DNA of 64,000 nt from Micrococcus sp. 2A (GCF_039519235.1 NZ_CP154351.1:744001-808000); one strand, 5' to 3'; positions 9,559 to 17,256 are shown, numbered from the stretch's first letter. Notes: generated from the letters alone by a model not told the origin. Numbers and translations: made by a program.

Positions 9559-10167
9559 TCAGCCGAGGTTAGACCAGGTGTAGTCGCTGATCCGTGGGGT
9601 CTTCTCATCCGTCATCTCGAAGGCGAACGACCGCCAGGTGTTCCCGGGTTCGCGCTCGCCCGTGGGGGACACCCACTCCCAGGCGGCGTTCACCCGGATG
9701 ACGTTCGGCTCATCGGAAGGCACCAAGGTCACGATGGGCTCGGAGGTCCAGCCCTCGGCGGCGGCGTCGGTCCACTGAGGATCGCTGGTGCCGCGGTCCG
9801 AGACGATCACCTGCTTCGCCCGCTCCGGCGTCATCAGCTTCATGGCGCGACCCTCAGATGCGGTCTCGTCCACGTCCTTGGCCGGGTCCCACGTCGTCAT
9901 CACGCGGGCGGCCTCGACGGCTGCCTCCTCGGCCGGGGTCGTCGGGGCGGACCCGAAGGGGCTGGCCGCTGGGGAACTGCTTGGGGGCGTGGGGATGGCC
10001 GAGGATTCCGTCGGTGCGTTCTGGGTGGTGGACGCCGCGACCGTGGGGGCCAGTACCGCTTCGGGGGCGGTGGGCTGGGTGATGACGTTGAGGAGCAGGG
10101 CGATGCCTGCGATGACCAACAGGCCGATTCCGCCGAGGGCAAGCTGGGCGGTGCGGGCGGAGCTCAT
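9559..10167 (-). CDS. membrane-anchored secreted protein of the transfer region
   Basis: 202 residues. An N-terminal hydrophobic helix (about 9-27) is followed by a Ser/Thr/Pro/Ala-rich linker (about 35-80) and a compact domain of about 115 residues with an amphipathic start (EEAAVEAARVMTTW) and alternating strands. This shape is that of VirB8/TcpC-like or NTF2-like secretion-channel parts, but sequence identity to them is not evident, so the assignment is tentative. It lies 12 bp after the stop of the lytic-enzyme gene and closes the same transcription unit. Confidence 0.65.
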   Translation of the reverse strand: MSSARTAQLALGGIGLLVIAGIALLLNVITQPTAPEAVLAPTVAASTTQNAPTESSAIPTPPSSSPAASPFGSAPTTPAEEAAVEAARVMTTWDPAKDVDETASEGRAMKLMTPERAKQVIVSDRGTSDPQWTDAAAEGWTSEPIVTLVPSDEPNVIRVNAAWEWVSPTGEREPGNTWRSFAFEMTDEKTPRISDYTWSNLG

Positions 10168-10179
10168 AGAAGTGTCCTT

Positions 10180-11313
10180 TCAGCGTGCCTGGCAGGGACC
10201 GGTCACGTCGCGGCCGGACGGGCAGAGGTCGATGCCGTTGGCGGCCAAGATCGGCTCAGGGTTGACGGTCGTGTGGCGCTCGTAGCTCGTGTCGGAGGCG
10301 CTGGGCTGGTTGAACTGGAGGTGTATGTGGGGGCGGCCACCGGCATTCCCGGTAACGCCCTCCTTGCAGATCGGGGTGCCGGGCTCGACGATCTGTCCGA
10401 CCTGGACGCGGTGGGAGCCGTAGGCACAGTGCCAGTAGCTGATCACATAGTGGGGCTCGGCCATCTGACGTGCGAAGACCGGGTGGTCGCCGTCCCGGTC
10501 GGTCCCGTTGGCCTTAGTGATCCGCATCTGGGTGGGGGCGACGGCATAGCCGGTGCCAGTGCCGGAGGCCAGGTCGATCGCGTTGTGATTGGCGACCTCT
10601 ACGGTGCATTTCAGCGTTGAAGGACACGGCCGCGCGCCGTAGTCGGAGGTGAAGTACCCGCCCGGGAAGGGGTGCGTCCACTCGCCGGAGATGACCACGT
10701 CGTCACCGCCCGAGAAGGCCGGCTTGCATTCAGTGGTGTAGATGCTCGCGCGGGACAGGATCTCCTCGGCGTACTCAACGGCGACGGGCTGCTGGTAGGG
10801 GATGCCCTTGGCGGCATGGACGTGCGCGGGGCCGATCCGGTAGCCAGCCAGGGCCATACGCACGACGTCCTCCGGGTCGGAGGAGTACTGCTTGTAGTCG
10901 TTCTTCAGCTTCAGCAAGAACCGGCCCTGGGCAGCGATGGAGGCGTGCCCGTCGTAGGGGTCGCCATTGCCGTATTCGGCCCAGGCCTCGTCCTTGAACT
11001 GGGCCAGACCGCGCGCGTAGCTGGAGCTGGTGGCCTTCGGGTTCCATCGGGACTCCTGGTAGATCTGGGAGGCCAGGACTTCCTGGCTGATGCCGGAGAC
11101 CTCAGCGGCCTTGGCGATGTCCTCGCGGTACTCCTCGGGGATCTGAGCCTCGCCCGCCTCACCGGCTGAGCAGATTTCAGCGATGTTCCCGTTGACGGGG
11201 GTGCGCTGGAACGAGGTGAAGGAGGCCATCATCATGGCCGGGCCCACGACCATGACGAGCACCAGGCCCAGGAGCGCGATGAGCACGCCTGCGACGATCA
11301 TCAGGCGCTTCAT
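10180..11313 (-). CDS. bifunctional cell-wall hydrolase: SLT lytic transglycosylase plus M23 peptidase
   Basis: 377 residues, VirB1-type wall remodelling enzyme expected to open the peptidoglycan for the conjugation channel. An N-terminal membrane helix (about 5-28) is followed by a lysozyme-like SLT domain with the catalytic glutamate E87 (QIYQESRWNP) and ARGLAQF at about 100-106. The C-terminal half is a LytM/M23 peptidase with zinc ligands H243 and D247 (NHNAID) and H329/H331 (HIH). All key residues are present. Its ATG overlaps the stop of the ParA-like gene (ATGA). Confidence 0.88.
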   Translation of the reverse strand: MKRLMIVAGVLIALLGLVLVMVVGPAMMMASFTSFQRTPVNGNIAEICSAGEAGEAQIPEEYREDIAKAAEVSGISQEVLASQIYQESRWNPKATSSSYARGLAQFKDEAWAEYGNGDPYDGHASIAAQGRFLLKLKNDYKQYSSDPEDVVRMALAGYRIGPAHVHAAKGIPYQQPVAVEYAEEILSRASIYTTECKPAFSGGDDVVISGEWTHPFPGGYFTSDYGARPCPSTLKCTVEVANHNAIDLASGTGTGYAVAPTQMRITKANGTDRDGDHPVFARQMAEPHYVISYWHCAYGSHRVQVGQIVEPGTPICKEGVTGNAGGRPHIHLQFNQPSASDTSYERHTTVNPEPILAANGIDLCPSGRDVTGPCQAR

Positions 11314-12674
11314 GCCAGGCCCTCGATGAGGGCGGCGGTGGCCTCGAGGTAGGCGCGGCGAGTGGCTTTGGTGAGGCGGTCCCAGTCGATTTCGTCTCCG
11401 GCGTCGAGTGCGGGGTCGAAGGGGACGACGAGGACGGCGCCGACGTGCTCGGCCAGCAGCTCGCGGACCTTGTCGAGGCGGTCGGTGTCGGCCTGGGCGG
11501 GCTGGGTGATGACGGCGATGGAGCGGGCGAGCTTGTCGGTGTGGCCGGCCTTGCGCAGGGCGTCGATGGTGACGAAGGCGCGGCGGGCGGCGTCCTCCTT
11601 GTTGGTGATGGCGATGACGATGGAGTCCGCGACGTCGACGGCTGCCTGCCAGGTGGCCGCGGTGCTCGCGTTGCCGGTGTCCACGATGGCCAGGGCGTAG
11701 TGCTGTCGCAGCACCGCGTGCATCCGGTGGAACGCGTCGGCGTCGATGACCTCGCGGTCTCCGGCGTGATCCTGCGAGGCCAGGACGTGGAAGCGGTTGT
11801 CGCCCTGGGGGCGGACGTAGCCGGTGAGGCGGTCGGCGTTCTCGGGGATGCGGAAGTCCTCGATGTTAGCCAGCAGGTCCACGGCGGTGTGCTGGTGGGA
11901 GGCGGGCAGGGCACGGTCGGCCAGATTGCCGGCGTTTTCGTTGTTGTCCCAGGCCAGCACGGTGCCGCCGCGGACTCGGCCGAGGGTGGCGGCCAGGAGG
12001 TAGGTGGCGGTGGTCTTGGAGGCGCCTCCCTTGATGTTCACGACGGCGGCGGTGCGGTGGCCGGGCAGGCCGCGCTGGATGGTGGTCGTGAGCTCGCGTT
12101 CGTGCATCTCGTCGGCCGAGGGGGCCAGGCGCAGGCCGAAGGCTTCGTTGAGCCCGCCGCGCCAGCCGTGGCGGGCGGGGGCCTGCCGACGACGGTCGGC
12201 GCGGGTGCGGGTGGCGAAGGCCTCGGCGGTGGAGGTCAGCTCCGCGTGGGCGGGCTTGCGCAGTTCGGGGCTGAAGGTGAGATCGTGCACGCCCGGGAGG
12301 TCGGAGGTGATGATCACGTCGTGGCCCAGGCGGTTGGCCGCGGACTGTCCGATGGTGTCCAACGCGGCGGTGGTCACGGTGGACGGCTGGCCGGACGGGT
12401 CGGTCAGAGTGAAGGCCGTGTAGGACAGGCGGAAGGCACGGCGGGGATCGGTGGTGTCTGGGGCCGGGGTGAGGGTGTGGGTGTCCGGGTCGAGGGTGAA
12501 GGTGTCCGGGGTGATGGTCAAACCCTCGTGGTGGCCGGTCACGGTGACCACGTGCTGGCCGGTCGGGGCTGCTGCCGCCGTGGCCAGAGCCTCGGTGAGG
12601 GAGGTGGCTGGCAGGCGGGTGCCGGTGGGGTCGGTCAGTGCAACGCGAGCGGTCAGGGTCAGGGTGGTGTCCAT
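11310..12674 (-). CDS. ParA/MinD-family ATPase with N-terminal extension
   Basis: 454 residues. The C-terminal half is a deviant-Walker ATPase: KGGASKTT at 215-222 with the signature lysine, and a following acidic switch region (WDNNENAGN, 242-250). The N-terminal 190 residues are a Thr/Asp-rich domain I cannot name. AGGAGG eight bases ahead of the ATG supports the start. Related proteins occur in actinobacterial conjugative plasmids beside transfer genes, where they may partition the element or position the transfer machinery, similar to SCO-type ParA-like proteins. No ParB gene is visible nearby; the palindrome upstream is a possible partner site. Confidence 0.82.
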   Translation of the reverse strand: MDTTLTLTARVALTDPTGTRLPATSLTEALATAAAAPTGQHVVTVTGHHEGLTITPDTFTLDPDTHTLTPAPDTTDPRRAFRLSYTAFTLTDPSGQPSTVTTAALDTIGQSAANRLGHDVIITSDLPGVHDLTFSPELRKPAHAELTSTAEAFATRTRADRRRQAPARHGWRGGLNEAFGLRLAPSADEMHERELTTTIQRGLPGHRTAAVVNIKGGASKTTATYLLAATLGRVRGGTVLAWDNNENAGNLADRALPASHQHTAVDLLANIEDFRIPENADRLTGYVRPQGDNRFHVLASQDHAGDREVIDADAFHRMHAVLRQHYALAIVDTGNASTAATWQAAVDVADSIVIAITNKEDAARRAFVTIDALRKAGHTDKLARSIAVITQPAQADTDRLDKVRELLAEHVGAVLVVPFDPALDAGDEIDWDRLTKATRRAYLEATAALIEGLA

Positions 12675-12832
12675 CGTCGGTGTCCTCCTGGGGTGAGCGC
12701 CGAGTGGCGGTCGGGGTCTGTGGGGTCGTTCTGGATTCGTTGTGTGTAGGAGGAGGTGTGTGTCCAGGTGGCGTCGTCCGGCCAGTCGTGCGCGGCCGCG
12801 CGTGATGGCGGATGGACGTGGCCGGACATGGC

Positions 12833-12866
12833 TGTGGCCACCGGACGGGAGTGTCCGGTGGCCACA
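12833..12866. repeat. 14-bp perfect inverted repeat between redoxin and ParA-like genes
   Basis: TGTGGCCACCGGAC and its exact complement flank the 6-base loop GGGAGT. Short TGGCCGG units surround it (12819-12890). It follows the stop of the redoxin gene by about 20 bp, so it can be its terminator, and it lies about 160 bp before the ParA-like start, so a centromere-like binding site is also possible. Confidence 0.6.
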
Positions 12867-12884
12867 GTGGCCGGCCGTGGCCGG

Positions 12885-13169
12885 TCAAGTGTGGGCTGGC
12901 CCGTGCGGGGCGGGAGCGGGCGTGGTGGCCGTGTCCGCGGCGCGGTACTCAGCCACGGCCGCTTGCAGAGCGTCCAGGCGCAGACCGGAGGTGGTGCTCG
13001 TGGGGGTCTGCAGGATGGGGGTCTGCTCCAGTCCGCTGGACTTCAGCTTGGTCACAAGCTCGGGCCGGCCAGTCAGATCGACGTAGTCGTAGGGGATCTG
13101 GTGGCGGTCGAGGTATGCGGTGGCCTGCTTGCAGGGGTAGCAGGTGGGCTGGCCGTACACGGTGATCAT
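12885..13169 (-). CDS. NrdH/glutaredoxin-like redoxin
   Basis: 94 residues from the chosen ATG, beginning MITVYGQPTCYPC: a thioredoxin-fold disulfide reductant with active site C10-x-x-C13, a cis-Pro region (TPIL) and a C-terminal tail rich in Ala/Pro. GAGGAG lies nine bases before this ATG. An in-frame ATG 21 bp upstream overlaps the stop of the preceding small gene (ATGA), so a coupled start at 13190 is the alternative. Redoxins of this type are common cargo on actinobacterial mobile elements; the substrate is unknown. Confidence 0.82.
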   Translation of the reverse strand: MITVYGQPTCYPCKQATAYLDRHQIPYDYVDLTGRPELVTKLKSSGLEQTPILQTPTSTTSGLRLDALQAAVAEYRAADTATTPAPAPHGPAHT

Positions 13170-13186
13170 CGCGGTGGTCTCCTCGC

Positions 13187-13348
13187 TCATCGTCCGGGGC
13201 CCGGGTGCGGGACTGTAGAAAGGCGGGCCAGGACCGTGCGGCGCAGCAGGATGTCAGCCTGCGGGCTGTAGCCGAAAGCGCGCAGGGGGATGGGCTTGGG
13301 GCGTAGGTGGTCGAAGGGCTTGGTGGGGGTGCAGGTTTGCGGCGGCAT
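13187..13348 (-). CDS. 53-residue small protein, unknown
   Basis: A short frame beginning MPPQTCTPTKPFDHLRPKP and ending in PGPGR. It has a GAGGAG site seven to eight bases ahead of its ATG. Its TGA overlaps an ATG of the next gene (ATGA), the arrangement expected of a real gene in this tightly packed unit. It is Pro/Arg-rich, has one cysteine, no membrane segment and no recognisable domain. Confidence 0.55.
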   Translation of the reverse strand: MPPQTCTPTKPFDHLRPKPIPLRAFGYSPQADILLRRTVLARLSTVPHPGPGR

Positions 13349-13357
13349 GGTGGCTCC

Positions 13358-13837
13358 TCAGAAGGGGTTCTCGGTGGCGACGTGCTCGGGCTGGCCGGAC
13401 TCGTCAGCGGTGGCGATGAGTTCGAGGTGGTCGTCGGTGTCGAGGTCCTTGTCCGCGCAGTTGTCGATCCACCAGCCAGAGCGGGTGAGCGTACGGGCGG
13501 CGGCGAAGGCTTCGCTGGCGGTCTCCTCGTCCTGTTCCTCGAGGACGGCTGCGAGGACCTGGTAGCGGATACGGGTGGCCCAGTTGAGCTGCTTCTCGGT
13601 GCCGGTGAGCTCGGGGAGCTCGTGCTCCTGCTCGAACGCGGCGGCGTCGAGGAGTGTCTGCCGGTTGAGCTTGTCGAGATCAGCGGCGCCTTGGGTCTTA
13701 AAGCACTTCGTGCAGACGCGGTTCTTGCCGAGGCCGAAGGCGTGGTTCTTGCGGCGGCCGGCGGGGACATGGGTGAGGTCTACGGTCTCGGTGTGGCCGC
13801 AGCTGAAGGCGATGGGAAGGGCGGTTTTGATGGCCAT
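13358..13837 (-). CDS. zinc-binding accessory protein of a mobile element
   Basis: 159 residues. GGAG nine bases before the ATG fixes the start, rather than the in-frame start 60 bp upstream. The N-terminal part has a zinc-site pattern: C13-G-H15 and C42-T-K-C45. The second half contains a TEKQLNWATRIR motif followed by helices and a WWIDNCAD stretch. The TEKQ-NWA-IR module is familiar from hypothetical proteins of actinobacterial plasmids, but no activity is established to my knowledge. It lies 10 bp upstream of the 53-residue gene in the same direction. Confidence 0.75.
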   Translation of the reverse strand: MAIKTALPIAFSCGHTETVDLTHVPAGRRKNHAFGLGKNRVCTKCFKTQGAADLDKLNRQTLLDAAAFEQEHELPELTGTEKQLNWATRIRYQVLAAVLEEQDEETASEAFAAARTLTRSGWWIDNCADKDLDTDDHLELIATADESGQPEHVATENPF

Positions 13838-13910
13838 GATGGGTCTCCGTTGCTTGGGCGAAGGGTCGACCTGGATTCGTGGCAGTGGCGGGGTCATGCG
13901 TGTCCACGCG

Positions 13911-14762
13911 TCAGGAGGCGAGGGTTTGGATGCGATCGGTCATGCCCGGAAGTGTCTGGAGGGCGGCGACGTCGCGGGAGAGTTTTTCCGCGGCTACGCG
14001 GGTGTAGACCATGGTGGTGGTGACATCGGCGTGGCCTAGGAGATCGCGTAGGCCAAGGATGTCCAGGGATGAGGAGTAGACGTGGGTCGCGAAGCGATGC
14101 CGGAGGGTATGGGCGGACCAGCCGGTTGTGGCCAGCAGGTCATGGATGCGTTGACCGATGGAAGCGGGTAGGTAGTGGCCGCTGGGGTTGCGGTCGCTGG
14201 GGAATAGCCAGCCGCATGAGGGTGCGAGGGCGAGCGCCTCGTTCAGGAGGGGGTGGACGGGAACGTGGCGGATATGACCGCCCTTGCCAGTGACACGGAT
14301 CTGTCCGTCGTTGATGTCTTCGGCGCGGAGGCGGGACATCTCTGCCACGCGCAGGCCGGAGAGGGAGCCCAGTAGGAGCATCAGAATGTCCTGAGGGCGG
14401 GTGCATCGTGTGATGGCGCCACGGAGGATGTGGTCTGGCGTGGGGCGGGGGAGGCCGCGGGGCACGGTGAATCGGGGGAGCTTATCGGCTGGGTTGGTGT
14501 CGGTGAGGTTGAGATCGATGGCCCAGCGGTAGTAGACGCGGATGGCGTCCGCAGCGTTCTTGCGCGTGGCGGGTGAGGCGCCGACGGTGAGCAGCCACTC
14601 CGCGAGTTGTCCGGGGGTGAGGGTGAGGGCGTCGAGGTCGTTCTCATGGGTCCAGGCGTGCAGACGTTGGGCGTAGTGCACGCGGTTGGCAACTGTGCGC
14701 GGCCGGCGGAAGACGGTAAGCCACGACTCGAATCCGGCGAGATGTGGTGGGCGTGACGACAT
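13911..14762 (-). CDS. tyrosine recombinase (XerC/D-like integrase)
   Basis: 283 residues with a SAM-like N-terminal DNA-binding domain (about 10-95) and a complete catalytic set: R138 (GLRVAE), K160 (TGKGGH), H218 and R221 (HTLRHRF), H244 (LLGHADV) and Y253. AGGAGG lies before the chosen ATG; the frame extends 66 bp further without support. Because a tRNA-Asn 3' fragment lies about 2 kb beyond, this is the likely integrase of the element. The size is nearer XerC/D than most ICE integrases, so resolution of element dimers is the alternative. Confidence 0.9.
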   Translation of the reverse strand: MSSRPPHLAGFESWLTVFRRPRTVANRVHYAQRLHAWTHENDLDALTLTPGQLAEWLLTVGASPATRKNAADAIRVYYRWAIDLNLTDTNPADKLPRFTVPRGLPRPTPDHILRGAITRCTRPQDILMLLLGSLSGLRVAEMSRLRAEDINDGQIRVTGKGGHIRHVPVHPLLNEALALAPSCGWLFPSDRNPSGHYLPASIGQRIHDLLATTGWSAHTLRHRFATHVYSSSLDILGLRDLLGHADVTTTMVYTRVAAEKLSRDVAALQTLPGMTDRIQTLAS

Positions 14763-14812
14763 GGGGTGCCTCCTACATGGGGAGGAGTGATCGTCACACG
14801 GGTCTGATGGGC

Positions 14813-14851
14813 AAAAAAGGGGGGGCAACCCGTTTATGGCTGCCCCCCCTT
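14813..14851 (-). terminator. Rho-independent terminator
   Basis: An 11-bp perfect stem (AAGGGGGGGCA and complement) with a 13-base loop, followed on the minus strand by TTTTTT. It ends the small membrane-protein transcript 26 bp after its stop. It is one of the few hairpins here with a clear T-run. Confidence 0.85.
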
Positions 14852-14876
14852 AGTGCGTGTGCTTAGCCGGGTGTGC

Positions 14877-15101
14877 TCAACCGTGTCGGGGCATGGGGAC
14901 GAACTGGAGGGCGAGCCAGCTGATGCCGCCGACGACCGCCGGGCCGGCGTACATAGACATGGGACCGCCCATGTAGAGGGCGAAAGCGCTCACGGCGGCG
15001 ACGGAGAACGCCAGGAACTTGAGGAGGGCCAGCCCGGTAGAGAAGGGACGGGTGATGAGCGCGATGAGGAACATGATGATGGCTCCGGCGAAGATCCACA
15101 T
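14877..15101 (-). CDS. 74-residue membrane protein
   Basis: Three hydrophobic stretches (about 2-20, 24-45, 51-66) separated by short turns, starting MWIFAGAIIMF. Only a weak purine stretch (AAAGGG) precedes the ATG. VirB2/VirB3-like small transfer proteins have similar size and topology, but no specific motif supports that. It has its own T-run terminator. Confidence 0.65.
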   Translation of the reverse strand: MWIFAGAIIMFLIALITRPFSTGLALLKFLAFSVAAVSAFALYMGGPMSMYAGPAVVGGISWLALQFVPMPRHG

Positions 15102-15307
15102 GGTGGCCGCCCTTTCAGGTGTGCGAGTGGTGATGTCAATACTGGCGAGGGAGCCGACTCGTTAAGCCAGTGGCTGTCCTTGGGCGTCCAGGGCGCTCGG
15201 ATGGACAAGTAACCGGTGTCAGGTCTCGTAGCGGATCATCGCGCTCATAATGGCGTTGGGCGGGTCGGTCACGTGGGTCAAGGACTCGAGCTCGTGAGCC
15301 GCCCCCT

Positions 15308-16186
15308 TCATTCGGTCCGGACGTTCTGTGAGTCGTCGGTTTCCATTTGATGGGTGCACTGCCGAGCGTACTCGGCTGGGGTTAGGTAGCCGAGCGAGGA
15401 GTGCCGGCGGTGGTGGTTGTACTCGTCCTTCCAGTCGCCGATGATGACCTGTGCGTGCAGCAGTGAGTAGAAGCTGTTGATGTTGAGGCACTCGTCGCGG
15501 ATCCGGCTGTTGAACGACTCGACGTACCCGTTGCGCCACGGCGAGCCCGGAGGGATGTAGGACAGGCCGGTGCGGGTGCCGGCCCAGTCGGCCATCGCCT
15601 CGCTGATGAACTCCGGCCCGTTGTCCGACCTGAGCACCGCCGGGGCGCCCCGGGCGGCGACGAGGTCCTCGAGGTGGGCGGTGAGTCGGTCGGCGGTAAT
15701 CGAGCGCTCCACGAGGCCGCCGATGCACTCCCGGGTGTGTTCGTCGACGATCGAGCAGATCTTGATCGGTCGTCCGTGCTCGTCGGCGTCGAACTGGAAG
15801 TCCACCGCCCACACCACGTTCGGCGCGTCCGCCGTCGGCGCGTCGACGGTCGAGGACCCGACGCGCTTGCGTCGACGCCGCTGCGGGACCCGGAGCCCTT
15901 CGTCACGCCACAGGCGTTGGATCTTCTTGTGGTTCACCACCCACCCCTCGGCGCGGGCGTCGTGATACGCCCGCCGATACCCGTAGCGGGGATGGTCCTT
16001 CGCCCAGGCGCGCAGCCACTCCCTGAGCGCCCGATCCGGGTCCGCGACCGTGTCGCCCTTGAGCGGTCGCCGGTACGCGGAGCGGCTCAGCCCGACCAGA
16101 CGGCACGCCATCCGTTCGCTCACCCGCAACTTGCGCTTGAGGTGATCGACGGCGGCGCGGCGCCTGTCCGGGCTTAGAAGTTTCCC
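15308..16186 (-). CDS. IS3-family transposase OrfB (frameshift-translated part)
   Basis: The frame carries the complete DDE catalytic set: D in WAVDFQFD, D in LRSDNGPEF and E in GYVESFN, plus the HTH_21-like DHPRYGYRR segment. The frame is open back to the slippery heptamer at 16180-16186, and its N-terminal part (LLSPDRRRAAVDHLKRK) is the usual IS3 junction sequence. Translation most probably comes from a -1 shift out of orfA, giving an OrfAB fusion; a TTG at 16129 is the only internal start with typical spacing. Confidence 0.88.
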   Translation of the reverse strand, partial: GKLLSPDRRRAAVDHLKRKLRVSERMACRLVGLSRSAYRRPLKGDTVADPDRALREWLRAWAKDHPRYGYRRAYHDARAEGWVVNHKKIQRLWRDEGLRVPQRRRRKRVGSSTVDAPTADAPNVVWAVDFQFDADEHGRPIKICSIVDEHTRECIGGLVERSITADRLTAHLEDLVAARGAPAVLRSDNGPEFISEAMADWAGTRTGLSYIPPGSPWRNGYVESFNSRIRDECLNINSFYSLLHAQVIIGDWKDEYNHHRRHSSLGYLTPAEYARQCTHQMETDDSQNVRTE

Positions 16187-16458
16187 TCAGCCAGCTCCTT
16201 GAGCGCGGCCTTCTCCAGCTCCGCTTCCGCGAGCAGACGCTTCAGGGTCGCGTTCTGCTTCTCCAGCTCCTTCAGGCGCTTTGCATCGTCGGCCTTGAGG
16301 CCGCCGTACTGGTTCCGCCACCGGTAGTACGTCTGCTCGGACACCCCGAGCTCCCGGCACACCGCCGCGACGTCCTGACCATCGGCGAGCATCCTGTCGG
16401 CCTGCCCGAGCTTACGGACGACCTGCTCGGGGGTGTGACGCTTCCTGCTGTTCGTCAT
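16174..16458 (-). CDS. IS3-family OrfA
   Basis: 94 residues: helix-turn-helix of the HTH_Tnp_1 type (RHTPEQVVRKLGQ...VCRELGVSEQTYYRWRNQYGG) followed by a leucine-zipper-like coil (LKELEKQNATLKRLLAEAELE). It ends EGNF just after the slippery sequence GGGAAAC, read G GGA AAC in the OrfA frame, exactly where OrfB takes over. Confidence 0.9.
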   Translation of the reverse strand: MTNSRKRHTPEQVVRKLGQADRMLADGQDVAAVCRELGVSEQTYYRWRNQYGGLKADDAKRLKELEKQNATLKRLLAEAELEKAALKELAEGNF

Positions 16459-16741
16459 GATCTGACCAGTCTCCCTGCCCGCGACCGCGGGCAACAGGAC
16501 GACTCTCATAACGACTGGACCTACGAAACGGGGTCAGCCCACTCGGCGAGTGCGCCTTTGAGCTCGTCCCTGCACTCGTGGGCCGAGAGGTGCTTGTTAG
16601 CTCTGGGGGCGGATATACGAGCCTGCTGCGAGATGGTCATGCGACGTGCCCTTCGTCGGTCGGCGACTTCAGGGTAGCCCTGAGGATGACGACGAGCCGG
16701 AGAGTCGCGGCGACGGTGTGATTAGCGAGGCTTCGCGACGA

Positions 16742-16782
16742 GTAATCGAAGGGTTGTTGGTTCGAGTCCAACCGGAGGAGCC
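16742..16782 (+). other. 3' half of a tRNA-Asn gene, probable attachment site
   Basis: From the 3' side of the anticodon loop the sequence reads TAATCGAAGGGTTG, then a T-arm GTTGG-TTCGAGT-CCAAC (16756-16772) and the acceptor strand CGGAGGAGCC. There is no matching 5' half (GGCTCCTCCG) upstream, so this is not a functional tRNA. Tyrosine recombinases commonly integrate into tRNA 3' ends and leave such a copy at the far end of the element. The anticodon stem context fits tRNA-Asn (GTT), an assignment from memory of actinobacterial tRNA-Asn. Confidence 0.75.
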
Positions 16783-16797
16783 GAGCAGAGGCCCCTG

Positions 16798-16814
16798 CAC
16801 CGACCATGTCGGTG
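16798..16814 (+). terminator. hairpin behind the tRNA fragment
   Basis: CACCGAC-CAT-GTCGGTG, a perfect 7-bp stem followed by GGGGGATTCTT. It probably is the original terminator of the tRNA gene at the attachment site. Confidence 0.5.
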
Positions 16815-17256
16815 TGGGGGATTCTTCGTGCCTGGAGGATGACCGGGCCGAGCAAGTCGCCAAGCGTAAGCTCCAGCAGTTCTGCCACTTGTGCCAGCTC
16901 GGTGATAGAGAAGGGGGCCTTGACCCTTGATCGTGGACCCGGTGTCGGTTCGGTTATGCCGCTTCCGTGAGGGTAGCTGACCTCGCGGCGTCGTAGGCGT
17001 TCTCGTAGCTATTTGGGCTCACCTGGCCGATCGTGGAGTGGCGTCGGCGGGTGTTGTAGCGGTTCGCCCATCGGAACACGGCCCGGTAGGCCGTGGCCTG
17101 ATCTGGAAATGCGGCCCGGCCCTCGAGAAGCTCCCGCTTGAGCGCGGCGTTGAAACTCTCCGCGAGTGAGTTGTCGGCACTCGTGCCCACCGCACCCATG
17201 GACTGGACGACGGTGAGCTGCTCGCAGAGGGCCGCGTAGGCCTTCGAGGCGTAGAC

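Larger units (their letters stand above)
15301..16535 (-). mobile_element. IS3-family insertion sequence, 1235 bp, AGCC target duplication
   Basis: Ends are imperfect inverted repeats (left GCCCCCTTCATTCGGTCC, right complement GACCCCGTTTCGTAGGTCC) continuing into a shared CGTT..TG.GAGTCGTC. Both sides are flanked by AGCC (15297-15300 and 16536-16539). The boundaries are confirmed by the ORF that becomes continuous when the element is removed. Size and a 4-bp duplication fit the IS407/IS51-like groups. Confidence 0.85.
15219..16640 (-). pseudogene. 60-codon ORF split by an IS3-family element
   Basis: The 5' part (16640 down to 16536) encodes MTISQQARIS...LAEWA and runs into the IS. Beyond the IS the 3' part (15300 down to 15219) continues in frame with HELESLTHVTDPP...RYET and a TGA. 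Removing the IS and one copy of the AGCC duplication restores a continuous 60-residue frame. GAAGGG precedes the ATG. The product is helical and unrecognised. Its place between the att-like tRNA fragment and the integrase side suggests an element-end gene, but no excisionase motif is visible. Confidence 0.7.

Noticed and set aside
9136..10620. 494-residue plus-strand open frame across the gene-free stretch
   Set aside because: Most of it is antisense to two well-supported genes; the remainder has no family resemblance or ribosome binding site.
12659..12865. 68-residue minus-strand frame before the ParA-like gene
   Set aside because: Overlaps the palindrome and the ParA ribosome binding site; no start signal, composition not protein-like.
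16742..16782. Functional tRNA at the attachment site
   Set aside because: Only the 3' half is present; no matching 5' acceptor strand or D-arm precedes it.
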